64,000 nt of DNA from Halobacillus litoralis (lineage in GTDB: Bacteria; Bacillota; Bacilli; Bacillales; Halobacillaceae), in NCBI RefSeq assembly GCF_009856445.1, contig NZ_WMFA01000002.1, positions 682,001 through 746,000 of the forward strand, read 5' to 3'. Position numbers and translations under genes: made by a program. Under the pieces are notes generated by a model. It was given only the letters and a program-made list of their open reading frames with translations. It had not been told where the DNA came from and did no database searches. Of this stretch, positions 8,228-18,600 are shown piece after piece. How positions within the stretch are numbered: position 1 is the first letter of the stretch; every line of letters begins with the position of its first letter.

Positions 8228-10269
8228 ATGATGTGCTGCACCAATCGATCAGTGAAGTCAAAGGAGTAGGTGACAAACTACAATCGCAATTAAATGAGCT
8301 GGGACTTTTTACAGTCGAGGACCTATTATTCTATTTTCCCCACCGTTATGATTCCTATGAAGTGAAGCCTCTTACTGAACTTACGCACAATGAGAAGGCG
8401 ACCATCGAAGGTGAAATTGTCTCTGAACCTGCTCTAAGTTTTTATGGCAGGAAGAAATCGCGGTTGACTTTTACTCTTCAAGTTGATCAGTTCGCTGTAA
8501 AAGCGGTCATGTTCAATCGCGCTTTTGCTAAGAAACAGTTGAATCAAGGAGACACCGTTACGGTGACAGGGAAATGGGATCAACAAAGACTTCAAATAAC
8601 AGTAAGCCAGTTCAAAAAGGGAGAGTCCAAAAGTCAGGAACCCATTCAGCCGGTTTACACATTGAAAGAAGGGGTCAACCTCAACACATTGAGGAAAGTA
8701 ATCAAACACGCGCTTGATGATTACAGTACAGATATTCCCGAGATTCTTCCTCAAGATCTGGCTCTTGCTTATAAGCTCCCAGACCGTCCTCAAGCTTTAA
8801 ATCAAATGCACTATCCGGAAACCCGGGTGATGTTAAAACATGCAAAACGCCGTTTTATTTATGAAGAGTTTCTATTATTTCAATTGAAAATGCAGCTCTT
8901 AAGAAAACATAACCGTGAATCTACCTCAGGGGTTGTACAAACCTATGACAATGAGCAATTGACTGCCTTTGTTCAATCATTGCCATTTGAATTAACGTCT
9001 GCACAGAAAAGGTCGCTTGCAGAAATTTTAACCGACATGAAAAGTCCTCACAGAATGAATCGACTACTGCAAGGAGACGTTGGTTCAGGTAAGACGGCTG
9101 TTGCTGCAATCGCTCTATATGCATCCATTACCGCAGGACATCAGGGAGCTTTGATGGTCCCAACAGAAATTCTCGCAGAACAGCATTATCAATCCTTGAA
9201 AGAAATGTTTGAGGGGCGTGCGAAGGTCGCTTTATTGACCGGGTCTATTAAAGGAAAGCGGAGGAGAGAGATCTTAGAATCCGTAGAACAGGAAGAGATT
9301 GACATCCTGGTCGGAACCCATGCATTGATCCAGGATGAGGTGGTCTTCAAAAACCTTGGATTCGTTATCGTTGACGAGCAGCACCGTTTTGGGGTGGAAC
9401 AGCGCCGGGCATTAAGGGATAAGGGTCTTTCTCCTGATGTTCTCTTCATGACGGCAACACCTATTCCGAGAACGCTTGCGATCACAGCCTTCGGCGATAT
9501 GGATGTAAGTGTGATTGATGAAATGCCTGCAGGTAGGAAACCTGTAGATACGTACTGGGTCAAGGGAGAAATGACCAACCGTGTGTTGAGCTTCATTCAG
9601 AAAGAAATTGATCAAGGGCACCAGGCTTACGTCATTTGTCCGCTGATAGAAGAGTCGGACCAACTTGATATTCAAAATGCCATTGATCTCTATGATCAAC
9701 TCAGCGCTGTTTTTGAGCCCGCCACATCAGTCGGGTTGATGCATGGTCGTCTCCACAATGAAGAAAAAGAAAACGTTATGCAACAATTTGCAGCAAACGA
9801 GCTGAAGATTCTTGTCTCCACCACTGTCGTAGAGGTGGGTGTGAATGTACCGAATGCAACTGTTATGGTCATTTATGATGCCCAGAGGTTTGGTCTTTCC
9901 CAACTTCACCAGTTGAGAGGCCGTGTTGGGCGTGGAGCAGATCAAAGTTACTGTATTCTTCTTGGTGATCCCAAGGGAGACGTAGGAAAAGAACGGATGA
10001 GAATTATGACCGAGACGAATGATGGGTTCGAATTATCCGAACAAGATTTGAAGCTGCGTGGTCCTGGTGACTTTTTCGGCAAAAAACAAAGTGGTCTACC
10101 TGAGTTCAAAGTCGGAGACATGGTCCATGATTACCGGGCTCTTGAAACCGCAAGAAAAGATGCCGCTGAAATAATTATGGAAAACACCCTGGATAACGAT
10201 GAACGTTACAAAGCTTTAAAGGAGCACGTCTACAGTGACCAACATCTTCTTGGCAATGTGTTGGACTAA
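8224..10269 (+). CDS. recG: ATP-dependent DNA helicase RecG
   Basis: Branched-DNA translocase that reverses stalled replication forks and processes Holliday junctions. The 681 residues match the usual length. Order: N-terminal wedge (OB-fold) domain about residues 1-200 with KSRLTFTLQV; helicase domain 1 with Walker A GDVGSGKT, the DEQH box VDEQHRFGVEQR and TATPIPRT; helicase domain 2 with VVEVGVNVPNA and the Q-x-R-G-R-V-G-R motif. The GTG start overlaps the sdaAA stop codon; a second in-frame GTG lies nine bases on, but the first gives the normal N-terminal length. A terminator follows. Confidence 0.95.
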   Translation: MNDVLHQSISEVKGVGDKLQSQLNELGLFTVEDLLFYFPHRYDSYEVKPLTELTHNEKATIEGEIVSEPALSFYGRKKSRLTFTLQVDQFAVKAVMFNRAFAKKQLNQGDTVTVTGKWDQQRLQITVSQFKKGESKSQEPIQPVYTLKEGVNLNTLRKVIKHALDDYSTDIPEILPQDLALAYKLPDRPQALNQMHYPETRVMLKHAKRRFIYEEFLLFQLKMQLLRKHNRESTSGVVQTYDNEQLTAFVQSLPFELTSAQKRSLAEILTDMKSPHRMNRLLQGDVGSGKTAVAAIALYASITAGHQGALMVPTEILAEQHYQSLKEMFEGRAKVALLTGSIKGKRRREILESVEQEEIDILVGTHALIQDEVVFKNLGFVIVDEQHRFGVEQRRALRDKGLSPDVLFMTATPIPRTLAITAFGDMDVSVIDEMPAGRKPVDTYWVKGEMTNRVLSFIQKEIDQGHQAYVICPLIEESDQLDIQNAIDLYDQLSAVFEPATSVGLMHGRLHNEEKENVMQQFAANELKILVSTTVVEVGVNVPNATVMVIYDAQRFGLSQLHQLRGRVGRGADQSYCILLGDPKGDVGKERMRIMTETNDGFELSEQDLKLRGPGDFFGKKQSGLPEFKVGDMVHDYRALETARKDAAEIIMENTLDNDERYKALKEHVYSDQHLLGNVLD

Positions 10270-10274
10270 CTTTC

Positions 10275-10308
10275 AAACACTCGGCTCAAATGCCGGGTGT
10301 TTTTTTCT
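10275..10308 (+). terminator. Terminator after recG
   Basis: An 11-bp stem (AAACACTCGGC / GCCGGGTGTTT, one G-U pair) with a 6-base loop is followed by a run of T. It ends the sdaAB-sdaAA-recG unit. Confidence 0.85.
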
Positions 10309-10396
10309 TTCCCCTGAACAAAACCTTTCAGAGTCAGACTGTAGTGGGATTACTATTGATAAGAAAATAGGGAATCATAAGCAAATCCTTGCGTAA

Positions 10397-10425
10397 TTGA
10401 ACTTGGTATTATATATTACTATTAG
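10397..10425 (+). promoter_or_regulatory. Promoter of the fapR-plsX-fabD-fabG operon
   Basis: TTGAAC, a 17-base spacer, TATTAG. The -10 hexamer overlaps the FapR box, consistent with repression by blocking RNA polymerase. Confidence 0.55.
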
Positions 10426-10439
10426 TACCTAGTCATAAA
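10421..10439 (+). promoter_or_regulatory. FapR operator
   Basis: ATTAGTACCTAGTCATAAA closely resembles the known FapR box of the Bacillus fapR operon: the left half TTAGTACC is well conserved and the right half is weaker. Its place on the -10 region of the fapR promoter implies autoregulation relieved by malonyl-CoA. Confidence 0.8.
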
Positions 10440-10475
10440 GCAAGAATTTATGGCTAAATGAACGGTGGCATATGT

Positions 10476-11057
10476 ATGAAGAAGTCTAAAAAAGTACGTC
10501 AGGAAGAATTGAAAACGAAAATAGACCATACCCCCTTCATTACAGACGAAGAACTGGCAAAGACATTCGGGGTCAGTATTCAGACGATAAGGCTGGATCG
10601 GATGGAACTTGGAATTCCTGAACTGCGGGAACGGATCAAGTCAGTCGCCACGCAGGAATGGAATGAAACGGTAAAAGCCTTGCCTGTGGAAGAAATCATT
10701 GGAGAAGTGGTCGACCTGGAATTGGACGACCGTGCGATTTCAATCTTGGACATCCGTCCGGAACATGTCTTTTCCAGAAACCATATAGCCAGAGGTCACT
10801 ACTTATTCGCACAGGCTAACTCTCTCGCCGTTGCCTTGATTAATGATGAACTGGCGCTTACGGCCCAGTCGGAAATTACATTCTCACGTCCAGTAAAACT
10901 TGGAGAACGTGTGGTGGCTAAAGCGACGGTCAAAGGCGACGATGAAAAAGGGCGAACACTTGTGAATGTGCATAGTTACGTCGACAACGAAGAAGTATTT
11001 GCTGGAACTTTTGAGATGTATCGTTCGAACCAACAGAAGGAGATGGATCGAGAATGA
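10476..11057 (+). CDS. fapR: Transcription factor FapR, repressor of fatty acid and phospholipid synthesis
   Basis: Global lipid regulator that releases DNA when it binds malonyl-CoA. 193 residues. The N-terminal helix-turn-helix is [32 protein letters not shown] split over residues 20-52. The C-terminal hotdog-fold effector domain includes [27 protein letters not shown], containing the ligand-site residues known in the family. Start chosen at the ATG opening MKKSKKVRQ, matching the family N-terminus; an in-frame ATG 18 bases upstream would add six residues. First gene of an operon with plsX, fabD and fabG, whose ends overlap by a few bases. The operator is directly upstream. Confidence 0.96.
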   Translation: MKKSKKVRQEELKTKIDHTPFITDEELAKTFGVSIQTIRLDRMELGIPELRERIKSVATQEWNETVKALPVEEIIGEVVDLELDDRAISILDIRPEHVFSRNHIARGHYLFAQANSLAVALINDELALTAQSEITFSRPVKLGERVVAKATVKGDDEKGRTLVNVHSYVDNEEVFAGTFEMYRSNQQKEMDRE

Positions 11058-12058
11058 AGCTAGCCATTGATGCTATGGGCGGCGACAATGCCCCAGAAGC
11101 GATCGTAAAAGGGGCGGTAATGGCCGCAGACACAATTGAAGGTTTGGAAATCACCCTTGTAGGGGATGAAGATCAAATCAAACCTTTCTTAAAAGGGCAG
11201 TCAAATGTGTCTATATTACATACTACAGAAGTGATCACTTCTGATGATGAGCCGGTAAGAGCGGTGAGGAGAAAGAAACAATCCTCTATGGTTTTGACGG
11301 CCACGGAAGTGAAAGAAGGGCGAGCGGATGGCTGTATATCTGCTGGAAATACAGGGGCCTTGATGAGCGCAGGTTTGTTTGTCGTCGGTCGAATGAAAGG
11401 GGTCGACAGGCCTGCACTTAGCCCGACTCTTCCAACGTCGGACGGTAAAGGATTTCTTATGCTGGATGTCGGTGCAAACGTGGATGCAAAACCTGATCAC
11501 TTGTTGCAATATGCAGTGATTGGGAGTATCTATGCGGAAAATGTACGAGAAATTAAGCAGCCAAGAGTCGGACTTTTGAATGTCGGTACGGAAGACGGCA
11601 AAGGAAGTGACTTGACCAAAAAAGCGTTTGAACTGATGAAAGAAGCTCCGATTAACTTTGTCGGGAACGTTGAGGCTCGTGATCTTCTTGAAGGCGTAGC
11701 CGATGTAGTCGTCACTGATGGGTTCACAGGGAATGTAACCTTGAAAACGATTGAAGGAACGGCTATGACGATGTTCTCAATGATTAAACAAACATTTATG
11801 AGTAACTTTAAAACAAAAATTGCGGCTGGCTTAGCAAAAAATGATCTGCGAAATTTAAAAGCCCAGCTCGATTATAGTGAATATGGCGGAGCAGGGTTGT
11901 TTGGTTTGGCCGCACCTGTCATTAAGGCGCACGGCTCTTCCAATGATCGAGCTGTTTTGAATGCAATCCGTCAGGCTTGCCACATGATTGAGCTTGATGT
12001 AACGAATACCATTTCAACAACACTTGCTGAAATGGACAAAGAGGAGGATGAATCATGA
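11054..12058 (+). CDS. plsX: Phosphate acyltransferase PlsX
   Basis: Peripheral membrane enzyme that makes acyl-phosphate from acyl-ACP, the first committed step of phosphatidic acid synthesis via PlsY. 334 residues with the family opening [13 protein letters not shown], the central [14 protein letters not shown] and the C-terminal [16 protein letters not shown]. The ATG overlaps the fapR stop codon (ATGA) and is preceded by AAGGAGATGG inside fapR. The fabD start overlaps its end in the same way. It is thereby under the FapR operator. Confidence 0.96.
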   Translation: MKLAIDAMGGDNAPEAIVKGAVMAADTIEGLEITLVGDEDQIKPFLKGQSNVSILHTTEVITSDDEPVRAVRRKKQSSMVLTATEVKEGRADGCISAGNTGALMSAGLFVVGRMKGVDRPALSPTLPTSDGKGFLMLDVGANVDAKPDHLLQYAVIGSIYAENVREIKQPRVGLLNVGTEDGKGSDLTKKAFELMKEAPINFVGNVEARDLLEGVADVVVTDGFTGNVTLKTIEGTAMTMFSMIKQTFMSNFKTKIAAGLAKNDLRNLKAQLDYSEYGGAGLFGLAAPVIKAHGSSNDRAVLNAIRQACHMIELDVTNTISTTLAEMDKEEDES

Positions 12059-12996
12059 AGCGAATCGCATGTGTTTTTCCAGGGCAGGGGTCCCAGGAAG
12101 TAGGTATGGGGAAGGCGATGTATGAGGCTTATCCTGCTGTGAAACAATTGTTTGATGAAGCGGATGAAGCTCTTGGATATTCTTTAACTCGTTTAATGTT
12201 CGAAGGCCCTTCAGAAGAATTAACGAAAACAGAAAATGCTCAACCCGCATTGCTTTTGAACAGTATAGCTATCCAACGTGTACTACAGCAAGAAGGAGTG
12301 GCTCCTTCTATGACGGCAGGTCACAGTCTAGGAGAGTACAGTGCTTTGGTCGCAGCTGGAGCACTGGATCCAATGGAAGCCGTACAACTTGTGCATGTCC
12401 GTGGGAAGCTGATGGAAGAAGCTTACCCTACAGGCATGGGAACAATGGCGGCTGTACTTGGCCTTTCACAAGAAGAAATAGAAGAGGTTCTGCGTGACTT
12501 TGATGGGGAGCTGGCCGTTGACCTTGCCAACATCAATTGTCCAGGTCAAATTGTCATTTCTGGAACAAAGGAAGGCGTGGAGAAAGCTTCTGAACAGTTG
12601 TCAGAGGCAGGTGCGAAGCGCGTACTCCCTCTTAACGTCAGTGGTCCATTCCACTCTCGTCTCATGAAGTCAGCCAGTGATGATTTTGCTGACCATTTAT
12701 CTGAAACAAAGATCTATGATGCCAACGTGCCCGTATATGCTAATGTGACTGCTGCGCCGGTCACAAATGCGGAAGAAATAGAACAGCTTCTCGTTGAACA
12801 ACTATACTCCCCTGTAAGGTTTCAGCAGATCCTTGAGGCATTCGTCGAAGAAGAGGTCGATGCGATTGTAGAAGTGGGACAGGGCAAAGTATTGAGTGGT
12901 CTTGTCCGAAAAGTAAAACGTCGTATGAAAACGTTCAGTGTACAGGACCCAGAGTCACTGCAAGCGTTCATCGATTGGTATAAGGAGGAATCGTAA
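12055..12996 (+). CDS. fabD: Malonyl-CoA:ACP transacylase
   Basis: Loads malonyl groups from CoA onto acyl carrier protein for fatty acid elongation. 313 residues. The active-site serine is Ser91 in [14 protein letters not shown]. The N-terminal FPGQGSQ motif and the GPFHSRLM motif carrying the catalytic histidine are present. The start overlaps the plsX stop (ATGA) and follows GAGGATG. The stop codon shares a base with the fabG start. No FapR box lies inside the operon as far as I can see, so it depends on the fapR promoter. Confidence 0.96.
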   Translation: MKRIACVFPGQGSQEVGMGKAMYEAYPAVKQLFDEADEALGYSLTRLMFEGPSEELTKTENAQPALLLNSIAIQRVLQQEGVAPSMTAGHSLGEYSALVAAGALDPMEAVQLVHVRGKLMEEAYPTGMGTMAAVLGLSQEEIEEVLRDFDGELAVDLANINCPGQIVISGTKEGVEKASEQLSEAGAKRVLPLNVSGPFHSRLMKSASDDFADHLSETKIYDANVPVYANVTAAPVTNAEEIEQLLVEQLYSPVRFQQILEAFVEEEVDAIVEVGQGKVLSGLVRKVKRRMKTFSVQDPESLQAFIDWYKEES

Positions 12997-13736
12997 TGTT
13001 ACAGGACCAGGTGGCTCTTGTCACAGGAGCATCCCGTGGAATTGGAAAGGCTATTGCGCTTGAACTTGCTCGTCAAGGAGCGAAAGTGGCCGTCAATTAT
13101 GCAGGGAGCGAAGATAAAGCTGAGGCGGTTGTTCAGGAGATCCATGAACAGGGCGGTGCAGCCATTAAAATACAGTCTAACGTTTCTAATGATGACGATG
13201 TCAAACGTATGGTAAAAACAGTCGTTGATGAATACGGACGTTTGGATATCCTTGTCAACAATGCAGGGATTACAAAGGATAATCTCCTGATGAGAATGAA
13301 GGAAGAAGAATTTGATTCCGTTATTGATACGAACTTGAAAGGCGTTTTCCTCTGTACAAAAGGGGTGACACGTCAGATGATGAAACAAAAGTATGGACGA
13401 ATTATCAACGTTGCATCAATCGTTGGTGTTTCAGGGAACCCCGGGCAGGCAAATTATGTCGCTGCTAAAGCGGGTGTCATCGGTATGACCAAATCGAATG
13501 CTAAAGAATTAGCCGCTAGAAACATCCACGTGAACGCTGTAGCTCCCGGATATATCGCGACAGATATGACAGATGCCCTTACAGATGAGCAGCGCGAGCA
13601 AATGCTTGCCATGATTCCACTCAAACGTCTTGGTGAAGGGGAAGATGTTGCGCGCGTTGTCCGTTTTCTAGCTTCCAAAGATGCAGCTTACATGACAGGT
13701 CAAACATTGCATGTCGATGGCGGCATGGTCATGTAA
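12996..13736 (+). CDS. fabG: 3-oxoacyl-[acyl-carrier-protein] reductase FabG
   Basis: NADPH-dependent ketoreductase of fatty acid elongation. 246 residues, classical short-chain dehydrogenase. Nucleotide-binding glycine motif TGASRGIG at residues 10-17, NNAG at 88-91, catalytic Ser141, Tyr154 and Lys158 (YVAAK), and the DGGMVM ending common to FabG. The start follows AAGGAGG and overlaps the fabD stop (TAATG). The gap of 131 bases to acpP contains a separate promoter. Confidence 0.96.
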   Translation: MLQDQVALVTGASRGIGKAIALELARQGAKVAVNYAGSEDKAEAVVQEIHEQGGAAIKIQSNVSNDDDVKRMVKTVVDEYGRLDILVNNAGITKDNLLMRMKEEEFDSVIDTNLKGVFLCTKGVTRQMMKQKYGRIINVASIVGVSGNPGQANYVAAKAGVIGMTKSNAKELAARNIHVNAVAPGYIATDMTDALTDEQREQMLAMIPLKRLGEGEDVARVVRFLASKDAAYMTGQTLHVDGGMVM

Positions 13737-13815
13737 TAACCTAATCTTATGAATCGTCCATCTCATTTAGAGTAAAGGGACGACGGTTTCTATGAGCCGG
13801 GGCTAAAACAGCCTC

Positions 13816-13844
13816 TTGCGCTTTTGGACACACATTACTATAAT
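13816..13844 (+). promoter_or_regulatory. Promoter ahead of acpP
   Basis: TTGCGC, a 17-base spacer and a perfect TATAAT. It would give acpP its own strong transcription, expected for one of the most abundant proteins of the cell. Confidence 0.6.
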
Positions 13845-13867
13845 TACTGAAGGGAGGTGAGGTTCCA

Positions 13868-14101
13868 ATGGCAGAAACATTTGATCGTGTAAAACAAATC
13901 ATCGTCGATCGTCTTGATGTTGATGAGTCTAAAGTGACTATGGAAGCTTCCTTCAAAGAAGATCTAGAAGCAGACTCTCTTGATGTCGTTGAGCTTGTAA
14001 TGGAGCTTGAAGACGAGTTTGATATGGAAATTTCTGATGAAGAAGCTGAAAAAATCAATACAGTAGGCGACGCTGTGAATTACATAAGCAGCCAGTCGTA
14101 A
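13868..14101 (+). CDS. acpP: Acyl carrier protein
   Basis: Acidic 77-residue four-helix carrier of acyl chains in fatty acid and phospholipid synthesis. The phosphopantetheine attachment site is Ser37 in the motif [13 protein letters not shown]. The start follows a near-perfect GGGAGGTGAGG ribosome binding site. It sits between fabG and rnc, as in B. subtilis. A hairpin directly downstream may reduce read-through into rnc. Confidence 0.97.
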   Translation: MAETFDRVKQIIVDRLDVDESKVTMEASFKEDLEADSLDVVELVMELEDEFDMEISDEEAEKINTVGDAVNYISSQS

Positions 14102-14108
14102 TAGGATC

Positions 14109-14146
14109 GCTGTCCGTTTATTCGGGCAGCCTTTCCTATATTTTTC
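14109..14146 (+). terminator. Probable terminator or attenuator after acpP
   Basis: An 8-bp stem GCTGTCCG / CGGGCAGC (one G-U pair) with a 6-base loop, then CTTTCCTATATTTTT. The T tract is interrupted, so partial read-through into rnc is likely. Confidence 0.55.
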
Positions 14147-14177
14147 AAGAAATTCATTGCAAAGGACAAGGTGATTT

Positions 14178-14870
14178 ATGGATGATTTTTCCAGTTTCCA
14201 GAAAAAGATAAAATTACAATTCAATGATATCTCGTTACTGGAACAGGCTTTTACACATTCATCATATGTGAATGAGCATCGGAAAACCGATCGAGAGGAT
14301 AATGAACGGCTGGAATTCTTGGGAGATGCCGTTCTTGAACTAGGAGTCTCACAGTATTTGTACCGCGAGTTCCCGGATATGGCTGAAGGAGAGCTTACGA
14401 AGTTCAGAGCCTCGATTGTGTGTGAAGTCTCATTAGTAGAATTTGCGAATGAGCTGAATTTCCAAGACCTGATTTTACTTGGTAAAGGTGAAGAGCTGAC
14501 CGGAGGACGCAATCGACCGGCATTGCTTGCTGATGTTTTTGAAGCGTTCATTGGCGCTCTTTATTTAGACCAGGGTTACGATGCAGTCATACAGTTCTTA
14601 AGAGCGTATGTGTATCCGAAAGTGAAAAAAGGTGCTTTTTCTCATGCGATGGATTTCAAAAGTCAGCTACAAGAATTTATTCAACGGGATAAAAACAGTA
14701 AAATTGAATATGAAATCGTTGAAGAGAGAGGACCTGCACACAGCCGGGAGTTTATCGCTCATGTACTGATTCAGGATGACATCGGCGGAATTGGTGTAGG
14801 CCGAACGAAGAAAGAAGCGGAACAGAAAGCGGCTCAACAGGCGTTAGAAAACCAAGGAGCCCACTTATAA
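14178..14870 (+). CDS. rnc: Ribonuclease III
   Basis: Double-strand-specific endoribonuclease that processes rRNA precursors and structured RNAs. 230 residues: N-terminal catalytic domain with the signature NERLEFLGD at residues 42-50 and the second acidic cluster around [14 protein letters not shown], then a C-terminal double-stranded RNA-binding domain from about residue 157 ending in [14 protein letters not shown]. The start follows AAGGTGATTT. Unlike B. subtilis, where smc follows at once, here a strong terminator closes the unit. Confidence 0.96.
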   Translation: MDDFSSFQKKIKLQFNDISLLEQAFTHSSYVNEHRKTDREDNERLEFLGDAVLELGVSQYLYREFPDMAEGELTKFRASIVCEVSLVEFANELNFQDLILLGKGEELTGGRNRPALLADVFEAFIGALYLDQGYDAVIQFLRAYVYPKVKKGAFSHAMDFKSQLQEFIQRDKNSKIEYEIVEERGPAHSREFIAHVLIQDDIGGIGVGRTKKEAEQKAAQQALENQGAHL

Positions 14871-14891
14871 TCCGCCTGTAAAAGCAATTAT

Positions 14892-14934
14892 AAAAAGACC
14901 GTTTCGGAGAGCGACTCCGAAACGGTCTTTTTTA
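14892..14934. terminator. Bidirectional terminator between rnc and the DUF1128 gene
   Basis: A perfect 16-bp stem (14894-14909 / 14915-14930) with a 5-base loop, with A-rich sequence before and T-rich sequence after. It can end rnc on the plus strand and the convergent DUF1128 gene on the minus strand. Confidence 0.9.
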
Positions 14935-14941
14935 CGGCTGG

Positions 14942-15163
14942 TTATTTTCTGTATTGGCCAAGTTCCTGAACGAATGCCTGTATTTCAGAAACGCTCAATT
15001 GCCCTTTCATTTCAATGATGTCGTGAAGGGATTTGATTTCTTCGTATTTATTCAGATCGTAATCCTCTGGGTCCATGAGGGAACGGTTCACGACCTGCAG
15101 TTTTTCAGCCATGTCATTGATGATGGTTTCCAGGTTTTCTTGATTCGGTTCTTGTAAACTCAA
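14942..15163 (-). CDS. DUF1128 (UPF0435, YfkK-like) small protein
   Basis: Acidic 73-residue protein of a Bacillaceae family without known function. The pattern matches the family as I recall it: NLETIINDMAEKLQVVNRSLMDPEDY, then YEEIKSLHDIIEMK and a C-terminal SEIQAFVQELGQYRK. All helix, no membrane segment. The start is a TTG eight bases after AAGGAGG, with no ATG in a suitable place. In B. subtilis the relative is elsewhere on the chromosome; here the gene lies in reverse between rnc and smc beside repeat element B, so it may have arrived with a rearrangement. Confidence 0.75.
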   Translation of the reverse strand: MSLQEPNQENLETIINDMAEKLQVVNRSLMDPEDYDLNKYEEIKSLHDIIEMKGQLSVSEIQAFVQELGQYRK

Positions 15164-15268
15164 AAATGAATCCTCCTTCAGGGCTCGTTATATAGACTAT
15201 TACATATGATAAAGGACTTTGCCGAATTTTAAAACCCTTCATTAATATAATTACTTATTAAAGTATAT

Positions 15269-15530
15269 GGCAGGTTTCTTGAAGACTCACTTTCGAGACT
15301 TTCCGGGGTTCGTTGCCCGGGTTGAGCGTCCGGGGTGGCTGGGAAGCTACTCGCTTTCCTGTGGGGGGAGCGCCGAGCTTCCTCGGACTGCGTACTGCGG
15401 GAAAAGTGCAGGGTGATACTCCGTAGGACGCAGCCCGAGGAGGCTCACCGCGCTCCCGCGGAAAGCGAGCTATTCCCCGCAGCCCCCTTCCACCCAACAA
15501 AAATCTCGAAACTGAGTCTTCAACTAAAGG
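15269..15530. repeat. Inverted-repeat element B (single hairpin unit)
   Basis: Ends are the same 20-bp sequence as element A, here with one mismatch: 15279-15298 against the complement of 15504-15523. The same outer flanks occur too: GGCAGGTTTC on the left and CTAAAGG on the right. The interior is GC-rich. The segment 15426-15487, reverse complemented, matches element A 4057-4118 at about 59 of 62 bases, so the inner module is inverted relative to the ends when A and B are compared. The left and right arms are imperfect complements, so the whole unit can fold as one long hairpin. No gene is inside. Confidence 0.85.
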
Positions 15531-15661
15531 GAGAATATGTTGAATGGGATTTCACATGGTGTTATAAAAGTAGACTGGGGTTCCTACCGTAGGGGCGTTC
15601 TTTATGATAAAATATATAAGTTGAGTGAATGAAAGATTTGTGAAAAAACAGGAGGATGAAT

Positions 15662-18600
15662 ATGTTCCTCAAACAATTAGATACGATAGGTTTTAAATCA
15701 TTTGCCGAACGAGTGACCGTGGATTTTGTTTCTGGAGTCACATCTGTCGTCGGACCGAATGGTAGTGGAAAAAGTAATATAACGGATGCGATTCGATGGG
15801 TATTAGGTGAACAATCAGCCCGGTCGCTTCGCGGTAGCAAAATGGAAGATATCATTTTTGCAGGTAGTGAAACCAGATCTCCATTGAATATGGCAGAAGT
15901 GACTTTGACTCTTGATAATACAGACCAGGCACTGCCTCTGGATTATCAGGAAGTCAGCGTGACGAGACGCGTTTACCGCTCCGGTGAAAGTGAGTTCTAT
16001 ATAAATAACCAGACATGCCGTTTGAAGGATATTGTAGATCTATTCATGGATTCCGGGCTTGGCAGGGAAGCTTTCTCTATCATCAGCCAGGGTAAAGTAG
16101 AAGAAATCCTCAGCTCCAAAGCAGAAGACCGCCGTTCCATTTTTGAAGAAGCGGCAGGAGTTCTTAAGTACAAACAGCGGAAGAAGAAAGCAGAGTATAA
16201 GTTGTCGGAAACACAGGAAAATTTGAACCGTGTGGAAGATATCATATGGGAGATTGATGGTCAGCTTGAACCGTTAAAAGAACAGGCGGCTGTCGCGAAA
16301 GATTACTTAGAGAAAAAAGACGAACTGAAGAATGTTGAGATCTCATTATTGATCACTCAGATACAGCAGGTTCATGGGGAATGGGAAAGAATCCTTAAAG
16401 AACTGGAAGAAGTTAAAACCCAGGAAAACGAGTTGAGTGGGAAGATCGAGGCGGATGAAGCTTCACTAAAAGATCAAAGAGATCGTGTGGAAATTCTGGA
16501 TGCTTCTATAGAAAATATGCAGGAAAAATTGCTCTCTTTAACAAGAGACCTCGAAAACCTTGAGGGTAAAAAGCAGCTGATGAAAGAGCGGCATAAACAT
16601 TTTGAAGAAAATAAATCCAAATTGGAAGAGGCCTACGAAGATCTCTCTGATAAACTGGTGAATTTAAAGTCAATCGCCGAAGAAGAAGCCCAAAAGTTAG
16701 CACAGATTAAAGAAAAAAGAGAATCTACAAAGGAAGAACTAAACCAAACCACTCAAGCATTAAAACAGGATCTTCATTTAATTGAAGAAGAAATTGAAGA
16801 TTTGAAGAGTGAATATATTGAATTGCTTAATAAGCAGGCAGCCAAACGGAACGAAAAACAACTCTTAGAAAAACAGTTGGACCAAATTCACTCTAAAAAG
16901 GGAAGTCAGATTGATAAATTCAAAGATCTTAGAAGTGAACGAGCTACGCTTGAAGAAACATTGACTTCAATGACAAAAGAGTTGGGAAACCTTACAAAAC
17001 AACGGGAAGAGTTGGAGACGCAAGTCCAGGAGTTGAACGAGAAACACGCAAAAAACAAACAGACGTATCAGGAATGGCAGGAAAAGCTTTATAAAGGCTA
17101 TCAATATTTGGAGAACATGCGATCGAAAAAGGAAATGCTTGAAGAGATGAAGGAAGACTTCTCCGGGTATTTCCATGGCGTCCGTGAGGTTTTGAAAGCT
17201 TCCCAAAGAGGCCAGCTGCAGGGGATTCATGGAGCCGTGCTCGCATTGATCGATATCCCTTCTCATCTCTTGACAGCGATTGAGACTGCCCTGGGTGCTC
17301 AGGCACAACATATTGTCGTAGAAGATGAACAAACCGGAAGACAGGCGATTCACTGGTTAAAAACGAACAATAAAGGAAGAGCTACTTTCCTTCCTCTTAC
17401 CTCGATTCAACCTCGTTCTGTCCATGGGGCTGCATCGCTCTCACAACAAGAGGGGTATGTAGGAGTAGCAGCCGACCTTATCCAATATGATCCGGCCCAT
17501 TCAAAACCAATCCAGCACCTTCTGGGTCATATCGTCATAGCTGAAGGGTTGGAGCACGCAAACCAAATCGCCCGCGTATTGAATAGAAAATACAGGGTTG
17601 TGACGCTTGATGGAGATGTCGTTAATCCTGGCGGCTCCATGTCAGGAGGGGCCAAAAAACAATCGAAACAATCCTTGTTTACAAGAGAAAAGGAATTGCA
17701 GGAACTTAGTGAGAAAATCGTTGCTTATGATGCAAAGGCGTTGGAAGTTGAGAATAAAGTAAAGAAGTTGAAAGAAACCTTGGCTGAGCAGGAAGAGGAA
17801 AAAGAGCAGTGGAATGTGAAACTCTCGGAGTTAAAGCAGGAAGAGTATGAAAAACAGTCCGACCAAAGAGAAGTGCAGCTGAAACTCAACCATTTGAATG
17901 ATCAACTTCAATTGTTCGACCAGGACCAGGCTCAATACGATCAGGATTCTCACCATGCAGATCAGCAGTTGAGCGACCTTGATGAAACCCTGCAAACTCT
18001 AGAGGAACAACTTGTCTCGATTAATACAAAGATCGAAGAACTGACGACTACAAAAGAACGTCAGAAAGAGGACGAAGCTAACTTGCAGGAACGTAAGCAG
18101 AAGCTTCAAATCCAACTAGCCGAGCAAGAATCATCGGTAAACAACCAAAAGGAAAAAACAGATCGTTATCAGCAGGAGAAAGACTTGATAGAGCAGGAGT
18201 TACGAGGCAACCGGGTCTCTTATCAACAGCTGATGGAGGTTAAAGAGTCCAACCAGACGGAAGATGAGATTCAATCCCAAATTGAAAGCATGCGTACGGC
18301 CAAAGAAGAAACGGCTTCGACCATCAATTCGAAGAGGAAAGAGCGTCAAGAGCTTGCTGCAGACATTCAGCAGGCAGAACAGAGCCTGAAAGAATGGAAG
18401 CGTAGGCATCAAAACTTCACCCAGGATTTGCAGCAGAAGGAAGTCAAAGCAAACAGGCTGGACGTGGAGCTTGAGAATATGCTTCAATACTTGCAGGAAG
18501 AGTATGTGATGACATTTGAAAAAGCGAAGAGAGACTATCCGGGAGTCGGTGATATTGATGAAGCATCAACGAAGGTCAAGCTGATCAAGCGGGCTATTGA

